Shown piece by piece: positions 1 to 7,641 of a DNA stretch of 64,000 nt. The number at the start of each line of letters is the position of its first letter. The stretch's first letter is position 1. A program made the position numbers and the translations under genes. The stretch is from Bacillus_BU sp051233475 (GTDB lineage: Bacteria > Bacillota > Bacilli > Bacillales > Cytobacillaceae): assembly GCF_051233475.1 (NCBI RefSeq), contig NZ_JBKFGH010000004.1, positions 305,372-369,371 on the forward strand, read 5' to 3'. Below the pieces are notes generated by a model. It saw only the letters and a program-made list of their open reading frames with translations, made no database searches and had not been told where the DNA came from.

Positions 1-658
1 CAATTCGGGCAATACAGTTCAAGGTATTGAACAAAAAATGCGGATTGATTACGAGTGACATGTTTTTCGCTTCTAGGTCAATAATCTTTTTTTCTAATAT
101 TTCCTTCTCAATGGATAACCTTGCCACATCTGAATCAACATGACTGATGCTTTCAGATAGGTCAATTGAGATATTCTTGGCAATGTGTCCGCATAATTGC
201 TCATGAATTTTTATTTTATTTGATTCTACGGTTTTCAGACAGGAGATAGACTTAGCAATAAACTCCAATTCTGCATTTTTGTTATTTTTTAAAGACTGAA
301 CATCAATCATAAATTTTTGATATTCGGTATCCTGCGAATATACTTGCATCCCAGCGATATATCCTACAGTCTCATCCTGGACTTTAATAGGCAACAAGAT
401 ATTTAAGAGTCCATATTGGCAGACAAAGCTCCCTTCCTCGGCTGATGCGAATCGGCTTTTGTAGTCGGGGCATACATGGTCTCCTCTTTCTTGACAAATA
501 TGGGTACAAAAATTAGGAGAAGGAATTAATTCAAGTAAAATATCTCCGTTTGTATCTACCAAAAATAAGGGGATATCTGACAGGGATAAGATCCCGCTAT
601 AGCGGGCATATATATTGGAAGCTATTAATTTATTTAGAGGGATAGCGGTATTCTTCAT
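1..658 (-). CDS. PocR-domain sensor histidine kinase (LytS/YesM type), 3' end outside window
   Basis: This reading frame runs off the left edge, and 219 residues are visible. Residues 1-170 resemble the PocR ligand-binding domain, with cysteines at 51, 55, 63 and 80 in the C-x3-C-x7-C pattern that family shows. A coiled linker (about 171-202) leads to NPHFLFN, the phospho-acceptor box of LytS/YesM kinases, with His207. The rest of the kinase and any response regulator lie beyond position 1. No membrane segment is seen, so it is probably a cytosolic sensor. Its place beside the microcompartment genes suggests it senses the substrate, perhaps choline, and switches the locus on. The start has an AAAGGTG ribosome binding site about 10 bases upstream. 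The family call is secure; the ligand is inferred. Confidence 0.85.
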   Translation of the reverse strand, partial: MKNTAIPLNKLIASNIYARYSGILSLSDIPLFLVDTNGDILLELIPSPNFCTHICQERGDHVCPDYKSRFASAEEGSFVCQYGLLNILLPIKVQDETVGYIAGMQVYSQDTEYQKFMIDVQSLKNNKNAELEFIAKSISCLKTVESNKIKIHEQLCGHIAKNISIDLSESISHVDSDVARLSIEKEILEKKIIDLEAKNMSLVINPHFLFNTLNCIARI

Positions 659-745
659 CCTACTAGTACACCTTTCCGGCATGCAATTGATAACTAGAAA
701 AAGAGTTAATTCGGCTGGAAAGCTTCAAATCGTGCAGAAGGCTTT

Positions 746-795
746 TTTTGCTATTCTAATATAGAATAAAAAAATTGTAAATGACATGTGTCACC
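746..795 (-). promoter_or_regulatory. Promoter of the PocR kinase gene with a weak FNR-like box
   Basis: On the minus strand a -35 TTTACA (781-776) and a -10 TAGAAT (758-753) are separated by 17 bases, giving a predicted start near 746. GGTGA-N6-TCATT (795-780) resembles TGTGA-N6-TCACA at 7 of 10 positions. Its centre lies about 41.5 bases upstream of the predicted start, the class II activator position. Confidence 0.45.
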
Positions 796-864
796 TTTAA
801 ACTATTCATTTAGCCTTGTCAAAGGCTGTCTTTTTATTGAGTAGGGGAGCAATGAATAATTTAG

Positions 865-906
865 AGAAAAAATAAACCTCCTCGTTGAAATAACAACGGG
901 GAGGTT
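865..906 (-). terminator. Rho-independent terminator of the alcohol dehydrogenase gene
   Basis: AACCTCCTCGTTG (875-887) pairs with the arm at 894-906 with one mismatch and a loop of about six bases. On the minus strand it is followed by a T-rich run, so it fits the gene ending at 958. Confidence 0.8.
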
Positions 907-957
907 ATCCTCTGGATTATCAAAGCATGTTAAAATCTAAATTTTATTGCGAGTTTC

Positions 958-2097
958 CTAATAACATTTTTGATAAATATGAATCAAATCTTCCTTTTCA
1001 GGCTGTCTAGGGTTGGTTGGGGTACATCGATCAAGCATTGCGGTTTCTGCCATTTGTCCCAAAGCGTTATCGAATTCGGCTTGATCAACTCCTAGTGTCT
1101 TGAAATTATCTTCTATCCCCAGTGATTTTTTAAGTTTGCTTATAGCCGCCATGAAATTGATGGTTCCTTCACGGCGTGTTCTGGCTGGAAGGTCAAGCAT
1201 TGTGGCCAATTTGGCGTATCTCTCTGCAGCATGACTACTTGCGCTCCCATTTATGTCGGCATTGAATTCAATCACAGCATTAAGCAAAAGTGCATTGCAG
1301 CGGCCATGTGGTATGTGAAAAGCTCCTCCCATCGCATGGGCAAGACTATGAGTGATGCCAAGACCCGCATTTGTAAAGGCCATTCCTGCCATACAGGAAG
1401 CATTGTGGACACGATCTCGCGCAAAGGAATTCTTTGTATCTTTGTATACATCTTCTAGATTTTCAAAAAGCAGCTTAATCGCTTTTTCAGCAAGGGCATC
1501 AGTAAAGTCGGTCGCTTTTGTGGAAACATAGGCCTCGATTGCATGAACTAAAACATCAATTCCCGTATCTGCCACAACGCGCTGGGGAACATTTTGAATG
1601 CAAGTAGAATCCAGGATGGCGATGTCTGGTGCAATAAATTCATCGATAATGACTACCTTTTCTCCTTCTGAAGTCACTACAGAAAAATCGGTTACTTCGG
1701 AGCCGGTTCCACTAGTGGATGGGATCGCGATAAACAGTGGTTTTTTTATTTCAGTACCTTCAGCGCTATTGAATTTCTGTACAAAATAAAGGATCGCTTT
1801 CGCTGTATCGATAGCGGAGCCTCCACCAAGTGCAACAAGGACATCTGCGCCACTTTCCGTATAAAGCTTTAACCCGTCTGCAATTAACGTTACATCCGGA
1901 TCTGGGCGAACCCCAGTAAAAGCTGTTGAGCTGATCCCCGCTTCATTTAGATAATCTGCTGCTTCCTTTAAATACCCTAGTGATTCCATAATCGGATCTG
2001 AGACAATAAATGCACGGGTACCTGTAGTCTTTTTAAGAAGCTGCAGGGATTGGCTGTTAGAGTAAACCTTGGTTTTTAGGATAAACTTGTCTTCTAT
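958..2097 (-). CDS. Iron-containing alcohol dehydrogenase (EutG/PduQ/CutO type)
   Basis: It should reduce acetaldehyde to ethanol and regenerate NAD+ for the microcompartment. The GGGSAIDTAK coenzyme motif is present. Likely Fe ligands, in numbering from the start used here, are Asp181, His185, His254 and His264. The first ATG (1989) would cut off a conserved N-terminal part of the Rossmann fold: the frame stays open upstream to about 2157 and encodes FILKTKVYS, typical of the family's start. No ATG, GTG or TTG occurs in that extension. An ATA at 2097 (or ATC at 2100) lies 8 (or 5) bases after a GGAGG, so a rare start is proposed, giving 379 residues, the usual family length. A frameshift or sequencing error is the alternative. 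It is divergent from the phosphotransferase gene. Confidence 0.85.
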   Translation of the reverse strand: MEDKFILKTKVYSNSQSLQLLKKTTGTRAFIVSDPIMESLGYLKEAADYLNEAGISSTAFTGVRPDPDVTLIADGLKLYTESGADVLVALGGGSAIDTAKAILYFVQKFNSAEGTEIKKPLFIAIPSTSGTGSEVTDFSVVTSEGEKVVIIDEFIAPDIAILDSTCIQNVPQRVVADTGIDVLVHAIEAYVSTKATDFTDALAEKAIKLLFENLEDVYKDTKNSFARDRVHNASCMAGMAFTNAGLGITHSLAHAMGGAFHIPHGRCNALLLNAVIEFNADINGSASSHAAERYAKLATMLDLPARTRREGTINFMAAISKLKKSLGIEDNFKTLGVDQAEFDNALGQMAETAMLDRCTPTNPRQPEKEDLIHIYQKCY

Positions 2098-2408
2098 GAT
2101 TTTTCCCTCCCATTCTCCATTTAAACCTTTTTGCCATTTTAAATAGTTTTTTAGTTATGATTTTCATTGAGCTATTTAATCTTGCTATTCATTAAAATAT
2201 TGCATTTGAATGATATCATACAAAATAATCAATTAATGGAAGATTCGCCATATAGTTGTAGGATTAAAGTATTGGATTAAAATTCAATATTGCACTTAAT
2301 CTCTATTCTTGAAAAATAGTTATTTCATTGTTTAAACTTAACTATATTTTGAAAGGTTAGTTGTATTATAGATGAAAGTGAAACTGTATCTAGATATGAA
2401 GCCTTTCA

Positions 2409-2437
2409 TTGTTTATCTGGAATTTTCTTGATATAAT
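2409..2437 (+). promoter_or_regulatory. Sigma-A-type promoter of the phosphotransferase gene
   Basis: TTGTTT (2409-2414) and TATAAT (2432-2437) are spaced by 17 bases. The predicted start lies about 50 bases before the ATG at 2494. The rest of 2158-2408 is AT-rich and holds nothing else recognisable. Confidence 0.55.
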
Positions 2438-2493
2438 AAATTATTAAATTATGTACGAGCGAGGACATAAAAGAGCATTGGTGGAATTGATAG

Positions 2494-3411
2494 ATGAAAA
2501 TGGAAGAAATAGTACAGAAAAAACTACGCCTCATTTTCAAAGATGATAGCATACTTTTTGATAAATCCCGTTTTGCAGGCGGCCTAACCAATTACAATTA
2601 CATAATGAATATCAAGGGAGCAGAATATGTTATCCGTCAACCTGGTGGTATGACTAATCAGATGATTGACCGAAAAATTGAAAAGGCTAACAATCATCTC
2701 GCTTCGGAACTCGGTTTGAATTCTGAATGTATATATTTTGATGAAATCAGCGGAATCAAAATCAGTGCGTACATTAAAAATAGTAAATGCGTTGCTCAAG
2801 CCGATCCATACCATCCCTCAAACTTGAGTGCAGTTTCTAGCCTGATGAAAGAAATCCATTCCAGCCCAAAACATTTTCCTAATTCCTTCAATTGGAAAAC
2901 AGAGTTGAATAAGTATGAGAAGATTGTCAAAGAACTCAAAGGTGATTTTTTCTTTGACTATGCTGTTTTGAAAAAGGATTTACAAGATTTCGAGGAAAAA
3001 AATATAAAAAATACATTGTCTCTCCCTTGTCATAATGACACAGTGCCTGAAAACTTCATCATCGATGATACCGGGAGAGCTTATCTAATAGATTGGGAAT
3101 ACTCAGGAATGAACGATCCCAGTTGGGATGTTGCAGGGTATATTCTTGAATCCAAACTGACCGAAGAATCGATACAATATTTTGTCTTAGATTACTATGG
3201 TCAATTACCGACCTCAGATGAAGTATTAAAAATAAAATGCAATATGCTAGCCCAGGATTTACTTTGGACGGTTTGGGCCTTGATTAGGCATTATAATGGT
3301 GACGATTTTCTCGACTACTGTCTTTTCAGGTATGAACGTTTTCGGAAAAATATCCAGGCAATCACTGAGTACCCCAGCTATTCCATTGCCGATATGGTGA
3401 AATTTAGATAA
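2494..3411 (+). CDS. Choline/ethanolamine kinase-like phosphotransferase (APH fold)
   Basis: The 305-residue protein has the kinase-like phosphotransferase fold. It shows the catalytic HNDTVPENFI loop (Brenner motif, catalytic Asp) and the metal-binding IDWEYSGMNDPSWD segment. This pairing is typical of the LicA/choline kinase branch of the APH family, which phosphorylates small alcohols such as choline with ATP. Placement at the front of a choline microcompartment locus supports choline or ethanolamine as substrate, but this is inference. It may divert part of the choline to phosphocholine instead of cleavage. The gene has its own promoter and terminator and so looks monocistronic. A second in-frame ATG at 2500 is also possible. 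Confidence 0.8.
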   Translation: MKMEEIVQKKLRLIFKDDSILFDKSRFAGGLTNYNYIMNIKGAEYVIRQPGGMTNQMIDRKIEKANNHLASELGLNSECIYFDEISGIKISAYIKNSKCVAQADPYHPSNLSAVSSLMKEIHSSPKHFPNSFNWKTELNKYEKIVKELKGDFFFDYAVLKKDLQDFEEKNIKNTLSLPCHNDTVPENFIIDDTGRAYLIDWEYSGMNDPSWDVAGYILESKLTEESIQYFVLDYYGQLPTSDEVLKIKCNMLAQDLLWTVWALIRHYNGDDFLDYCLFRYERFRKNIQAITEYPSYSIADMVKFR

Positions 3412-3484
3412 TTGGGGTCAACATCCTCCTGCCAGGAAACGTGATTACTAAATATAACTTCCTAAAAAAATAAGCTAATTCAAA

Positions 3485-3518
3485 AAGCCGCTTTGAACAA
3501 TCAAGGCGTCTTTTTTTT
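3485..3518 (+). terminator. Terminator after the phosphotransferase gene
   Basis: An imperfect stem (GCCGCTTTGA / TCAAGGCGTC with a four-base loop) is followed by eight T residues. Confidence 0.7.
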
Positions 3519-3918
3519 ACCTTAATGGAAATAATCCAGTATAACATTTGTAATTCCTGAGATTAAATTCACTAAAAATCCAACTTAAAAAACGAGTATT
3601 GCATAAGTGCAAAAAAAAGTAACGATTGTACAATAACGTACAAAAACTAAAGGAAATTATACCAGTAAAATAATCCGCTATATACCATAATAAAATTCTT
3701 AGTTCGATTATGATTAATGTGTACAAAGAAGGTTTAACAATAAATAAATTAAAGGTCCGATTCCTAATAGTTATTTTTGAAGAAGATGTATTACCAAGTA
3801 AAGATAAATTTTTAGCTGATTAGAATCGCAGTAGTTCTGCGGCAAACTACCATTAAAAATTTATTTTTATTGATAATATATTAAAAAAGTAAAAATTAAA
3901 AGAAAGGAAGTTTTGCTT
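3519..3918 (+). promoter_or_regulatory. Leader/control region of the microcompartment operon
   Basis: This 400-base AT-rich stretch has no gene. It must hold the main promoter of the large operon. A possible -10 TAGAAT (3821-3826) has no good -35, as expected for an activator-dependent promoter. Directly after it lies an inverted repeat GTAGTT (3831-3836) / AACTAC (3845-3850) with loop CTGCGGCA. It may be a response-regulator site or a leader hairpin. No sigma-54 element was found. The ribosome binding site AAAGGAAG sits at 3903-3910. Confidence 0.35.
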
Positions 3919-5037
3919 ATGAAGGAAGTGACAGGAGGGCCTAGTGCTTCTGCAGTAGCTGCTAAAAACAGGTTATCTTCACAATTTTTTAAAAAAGGTA
4001 TCATAATTGCTTTATTCTCAGGTCTTATGTATGGATTCTACTCCGCGTTCATGACATTGGGTATGTCTAAAGGTGTTTGGGTTGATTGGTATGGGGTTAA
4101 CACAGCAGCTTTATCCGCCTTTGCCATCACCTATTTACTGGGTGCACTAGGAAGTGCGGTAAATGATACATGTAGCGCAGGATGGGCCTTGCTGAATGTA
4201 GGTGTAAAAGGCAAACTTGGAGATTTCTATAGGACGTTAAAAACGAAACCAGGTCAAGTAATGATTTTAGCAGCTCTTGTTGGAGGTCCTATTTCCAGCA
4301 CGGCATATGTGGTTGGTCTCCAAATGGCGGGTTCAATTGTTATTCCGATCACTGCCCTTTGTCCGGCAATTGGGGCTATTTTAGGTAGGATTTTATTCAA
4401 ACAAAAATTAAACAAGCGGATGATGCTTGGGATTGCCATTTGTGTACTGGCAAGTTTCTTGATTGGTAGCACAAGCATTGGCGGAGATGCACCAGAAGGT
4501 ATGTTCTTGGGGATTTGTATCGCCTTTATTGCAGCTCTTGGTTGGGGCTTTGAAGGTTGTGTAGCTGGTTACGGTACATCGATGATTGACTCTGAAATAG
4601 GAATTACAATTCGTCAAGTAATTTCAGGTCTTTCAAACTTGATTATCCTCGTTCCTATCTTTTCGATGATGGCTGGTGATGTATTCCTTGCGACTGACCT
4701 TGCTACACAGGCATTTACAAGTGGTTCTGCGATGATTTGGTTTGCTCTAGCTGGATTTTGCGCATTTGTTTCCTATATGAGCTGGTATAAGGGAAACAGT
4801 ATGTGTGGTGCGGCTCTCGGTATGGCTTGTAATGGCACTTATTCATTCTGGGGACCATTCTGTTGCTGGATCATTCTAGGTGTGTTTGCTGGTATGGATG
4901 GTTGGAGCTTACCTCCTATCGTGTGGATAGCTGCTGTCATAATGGTTTTTGGTATCTTGGTAATCGCGATGAATCCGTTGGACTTATTTAGAAAAAAAGG
5001 AAATCAAGAGTCAGTAGAACAAACAAAGGTAAGCTAA
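3919..5037 (+). CDS. DMT-superfamily permease, about 10 membrane helices
   Basis: A hydrophobic 372-residue protein with about ten predicted transmembrane segments arranged as two DMT/EamA-like halves (first helix near residues 26-46). The cytoplasmic tail is charged (FRKKGNQES). It is the first gene of the main microcompartment operon, so it most likely imports choline or exports the trimethylamine product. The small SMR-type exporters often found beside cutC are absent, and this larger permease may take that role. ATG 3919 is preferred to a TTG six bases upstream because of its spacing from AAAGGAAG. Substrate and direction cannot be read from the sequence. Confidence 0.65.
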   Translation: MKEVTGGPSASAVAAKNRLSSQFFKKGIIIALFSGLMYGFYSAFMTLGMSKGVWVDWYGVNTAALSAFAITYLLGALGSAVNDTCSAGWALLNVGVKGKLGDFYRTLKTKPGQVMILAALVGGPISSTAYVVGLQMAGSIVIPITALCPAIGAILGRILFKQKLNKRMMLGIAICVLASFLIGSTSIGGDAPEGMFLGICIAFIAALGWGFEGCVAGYGTSMIDSEIGITIRQVISGLSNLIILVPIFSMMAGDVFLATDLATQAFTSGSAMIWFALAGFCAFVSYMSWYKGNSMCGAALGMACNGTYSFWGPFCCWIILGVFAGMDGWSLPPIVWIAAVIMVFGILVIAMNPLDLFRKKGNQESVEQTKVS

Positions 5038-5082
5038 AAAACACTATCATTTTAAATCCCCAAAAAAAGGAGGATGACTTTT

Positions 5083-5349
5083 ATGAAACCGCTTAACTAC
5101 GCTATTTTAAAGCATTTTACAAAAGTTAAAGAAGCTTGTGCTGAAGATGTTATTGAAGCATTAAAAAGCGAATATGGTCATTTTAAAGCGCTTAATAGAA
5201 AGGATGTAATCGCGGCCTTAATGACAGCTGAAGCGAACGGTCTTCTAGAAGAAACAAGATTTGAAATGGACCAGTCAGATGTTCTTAGAATTTACTACCA
5301 TGCACACGAGGAAGGTGCAAATACGATTAATAAATACATTAAGGACTAA
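5083..5349 (+). CDS. Small winged-helix-like protein of the microcompartment operon
   Basis: An 88-residue protein placed between the permease and the first shell protein. I do not recognise a named family. Its outline (three short helices over residues 5-50, then two strands with a loop around residues 55-75) is like a winged helix-turn-helix. EutK-type shell proteins carry such a domain at the C-terminus; here it would be free-standing. Possible roles are local regulation, nucleic-acid binding or a scaffold/adaptor. The start at 5083 follows GGAGG (5069-5073) by nine bases; an ATG at 5074 overlaps that site and is unlikely. Confidence 0.6.
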   Translation: MKPLNYAILKHFTKVKEACAEDVIEALKSEYGHFKALNRKDVIAALMTAEANGLLEETRFEMDQSDVLRIYYHAHEEGANTINKYIKD

Positions 5350-5403
5350 ACATTTTTTGAATCTTTAATGGATATTTTATCGAGCAGAGGGGGTGGAAAT
5401 ACA

Positions 5404-5700
5404 ATGAGGTATCGAGGAGAAGAAGCATTAGGGCTTGTTGAAACAGTCGGCATGGTACCAGCCATTGAGGCAGCGGATAAAATGTTGAAGGCGGCTAATG
5501 TTGAGCTAGTATCATACGAAAATGTAGGCTCCACGCTTGTAACCGTTATGGTAAAGGGTGATGTTGCTGCTGTAAGAGCATCTGTAGAAGCTGGAGCTGA
5601 AGCAGCTGCTGCAATAGGAAAGTTAACCGCAAAAAATGTGATGCCACGTCCAATTAAAAGTGTTGGTGACATCGTTTCTATATACGATATTGATAAATAA
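5404..5700 (+). CDS. BMC-H hexameric shell protein
   Basis: A 98-residue single BMC domain beginning with EALGLVETVGMVPAIEAADKM and containing the KAANVELV strand and the usual MPRP turn near the end. Hexamers of such proteins tile the flat facets of the shell. The start is the ATG at 5404 after a G-rich GGGGGTGG site; an upstream frame to 5368 adds 12 residues not typical of the family. It is followed 23 bases later by a second BMC-H gene. The C-terminal tail (KSVGDIVSIYDIDK) differs from the other copies, so it may differ in edge or pore chemistry. Confidence 0.93.
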   Translation: MRYRGEEALGLVETVGMVPAIEAADKMLKAANVELVSYENVGSTLVTVMVKGDVAAVRASVEAGAEAAAAIGKLTAKNVMPRPIKSVGDIVSIYDIDK

Positions 5701-5723
5701 AATAGGAAAAGGACTAACGATAC

Positions 5724-6026
5724 ATGAATAATTACGAAGCTTTAGGCTTAATCGAAACATTTGGGATCGTCTATGTTTTAGAGGCTGCAGATGCAATGTG
5801 CAAAGCAGCAGATGTTGAATTGATTGGCTTTGAAAACGTAGCTTCCGGATATATTTCTGTGTTGGTTCGCGGAGATGTTGGAGCATGTAAAACAGCTGTA
5901 AGCACTGGTGTAAAAGCGGTAGAGGACATGGGTTCTAGTGTTTATAGTTCTGTTGTAATAGCAAGGCCACATTCAGATATTGAAAAAATTATCGCACGTT
6001 ATTCACTTGAAAACCTACTTCCTTAA
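5724..6026 (+). CDS. BMC-H hexameric shell protein (divergent copy)
   Basis: A 100-residue BMC domain (EALGLIETFGIVYVLEAADAM at the start, RPHSDIEKII near the end). The segment after the second strand, ENVASGYISVLV, replaces the common HVGGGLVTVMV, so the pore-lining loop is unlike those of the paralogues in this locus. It probably forms mixed facets with the others and gives a distinct pore. It lies 31 bases before the aldehyde dehydrogenase gene with a GAGGAGAG ribosome binding site between them. Confidence 0.92.
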   Translation: MNNYEALGLIETFGIVYVLEAADAMCKAADVELIGFENVASGYISVLVRGDVGACKTAVSTGVKAVEDMGSSVYSSVVIARPHSDIEKIIARYSLENLLP

Positions 6027-6057
6027 TTTGTAGTTGGAATGAAGAGGAGAGTTAAAA

Positions 6058-7545
6058 ATGAATATTATTGATAATGATTTACTCTCCATCCAAGAGGCAC
6101 GAATTCTTGTGGAAAACGCTCGTGAAGCACAGAAGAAGCTAGCAGCTTTTCCGCAGAAAAAACTGGATGAGATTGTTGAACGCATGGCAGAAGAAATTTA
6201 CAAGCATGCACGTGAACTAGCCATGATGTCCAGTGAAGAAACGGATTATGGCAAATGGCAGGATAAGTATATTAAAAATCAGTTCGTATGTGAATATTTG
6301 ATCAAACGACTTAGAGGAATGACTTGTGTCGGTATTATTAGCGATGATGTTCAGAACAAGACAATCGATATTGGCGTTCCGATTGGGGTAATTATAGCTT
6401 TATGTCCGGCAACTAGCCCAGTTTCAACTACTATATATAAGGCACTAATTGCAATAAAGTCGGGTAATGCAATTATTTTTTCACCTCATCCGAGAGCGAA
6501 AAACACAATGAGTAAGGCGCTAGAAATTATGATACGTGCAGCTGAAGGATATGGCTTACCTGAGGGAGCTCTTTCATTCTTGAACATTGTCACGCCTAGC
6601 GGGACATCAGAGCTGATGACTCATTCTGCTACCTCGTTAATAATGAATACTGGTGTTCCAAGCATGCTTAAAGCAACAAGCAATTCAGGGAAGCCCGTTA
6701 TATTTGGTGGAAATGGTAATGGACCTGCCTTTATTGAACGAACAGCTAACATCAACCAGGCGGTACAAGATATTATTGCCAGCAAAACCTTTGATAACGG
6801 AGTTGTATCCGCAGCGGAACAATCTGTTGTTGTCGATCGCTGCATTTCAGCTGATGTTAAACGAGAGTTTCAGAATCATGGCGCGTATTTTATGACTGAA
6901 GAAGAATCACAAAAACTTGGGGCTCTCTTTTTCCATTCGGATGGATGTCCAAATACAGAAATGGTTGGGAAATCAGCACAACAATTGGCTACGCGAGCAG
7001 GTTTTATTGTACCGGAAGGTGTCGTCGTCCTGATTTCTGAACAAAAATATGTTTCCGATACAAATCCTTATTCGAAAGAAAAGCTTTGTCCCGTTTTGGC
7101 ATATTACATAGAAGACGATTGGATGAATGCATGTGAAAAATGCATAGAGTTGTTGATCAGTGAAAGGAACGGACATACTCTTGTCATTCATTCACGCGAC
7201 GAGGCGGTCATTCGCCAGTTTGCATTAAAAAAACCTGTTGGCAGAATACTTGTCAATACTCCAGCTACTTTTGGAAGTATGGGGGCAACAACTAATTTAT
7301 TTCCTGCAATGACCCTAGGTAGCGGATCAGCGGGTGTCGGTATCACGACCGATAATGTTTCACCGATGAATCTTATTTATATTCGCAAAGTTGGGTATGG
7401 TGTACGAAAGGCAGAAGACATTACTAATGGAAAGTTAATCGAAGAAGTTCATTCAATAGGCGATAAAAACCAGTCTACTGAATATAGGTTAGAAGACATA
7501 GAGATGTTAAAGCAAATTCTAATAAAAGCGATCGATAGTCATTGA
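6058..7545 (+). CDS. Acylating aldehyde dehydrogenase homologue lacking the catalytic cysteine
   Basis: A 495-residue member of the PduP/EutE/CutF acylating aldehyde dehydrogenase family, colinear with the second copy at 15612. The segment around the nucleophile reads SKTFDNGVVSAAEQS, so residue 251 is Ser (TCC, 6808-6810). The second copy has Cys251 in SKTFDYGTICASEQS. The coenzyme-binding loop is also altered: NTGVPSML and FGGNGNGPAF replace ATGGPGLV and VGAGNCPAY. Thioester chemistry therefore seems unlikely, and the protein may be structural or regulatory, or catalyse a side reaction. A C-terminal amphipathic helix (DIEMLKQILIKAIDSH) looks like an encapsulation peptide. The frame is intact, so it is not an ordinary pseudogene. 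Confidence 0.88.
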   Translation: MNIIDNDLLSIQEARILVENAREAQKKLAAFPQKKLDEIVERMAEEIYKHARELAMMSSEETDYGKWQDKYIKNQFVCEYLIKRLRGMTCVGIISDDVQNKTIDIGVPIGVIIALCPATSPVSTTIYKALIAIKSGNAIIFSPHPRAKNTMSKALEIMIRAAEGYGLPEGALSFLNIVTPSGTSELMTHSATSLIMNTGVPSMLKATSNSGKPVIFGGNGNGPAFIERTANINQAVQDIIASKTFDNGVVSAAEQSVVVDRCISADVKREFQNHGAYFMTEEESQKLGALFFHSDGCPNTEMVGKSAQQLATRAGFIVPEGVVVLISEQKYVSDTNPYSKEKLCPVLAYYIEDDWMNACEKCIELLISERNGHTLVIHSRDEAVIRQFALKKPVGRILVNTPATFGSMGATTNLFPAMTLGSGSAGVGITTDNVSPMNLIYIRKVGYGVRKAEDITNGKLIEEVHSIGDKNQSTEYRLEDIEMLKQILIKAIDSH

Positions 7546-7641
7546 CCGTTTAATAGATATGCTTGTCCATCATGAAAGATAGATTAGTATTTTCAAAAAT
7601 CTTATGAAATAAGAATTTAAAAGAATGAGAGGTAAGTTATT

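Noticed and set aside
3517..3726. 69-residue minus-strand frame in the leader region
   Set aside because: Composition is that of AT-rich non-coding DNA and it reads into the terminator; no ribosome binding site.
3519..3918. Sigma-54 promoter for the microcompartment operon
   Set aside because: No GG-N10-GC element with the right context was found.
6621..6845. Antisense frames within the aldehyde dehydrogenase and other operon genes
   Set aside because: They are mirror frames of strongly supported genes without their own translation signals.
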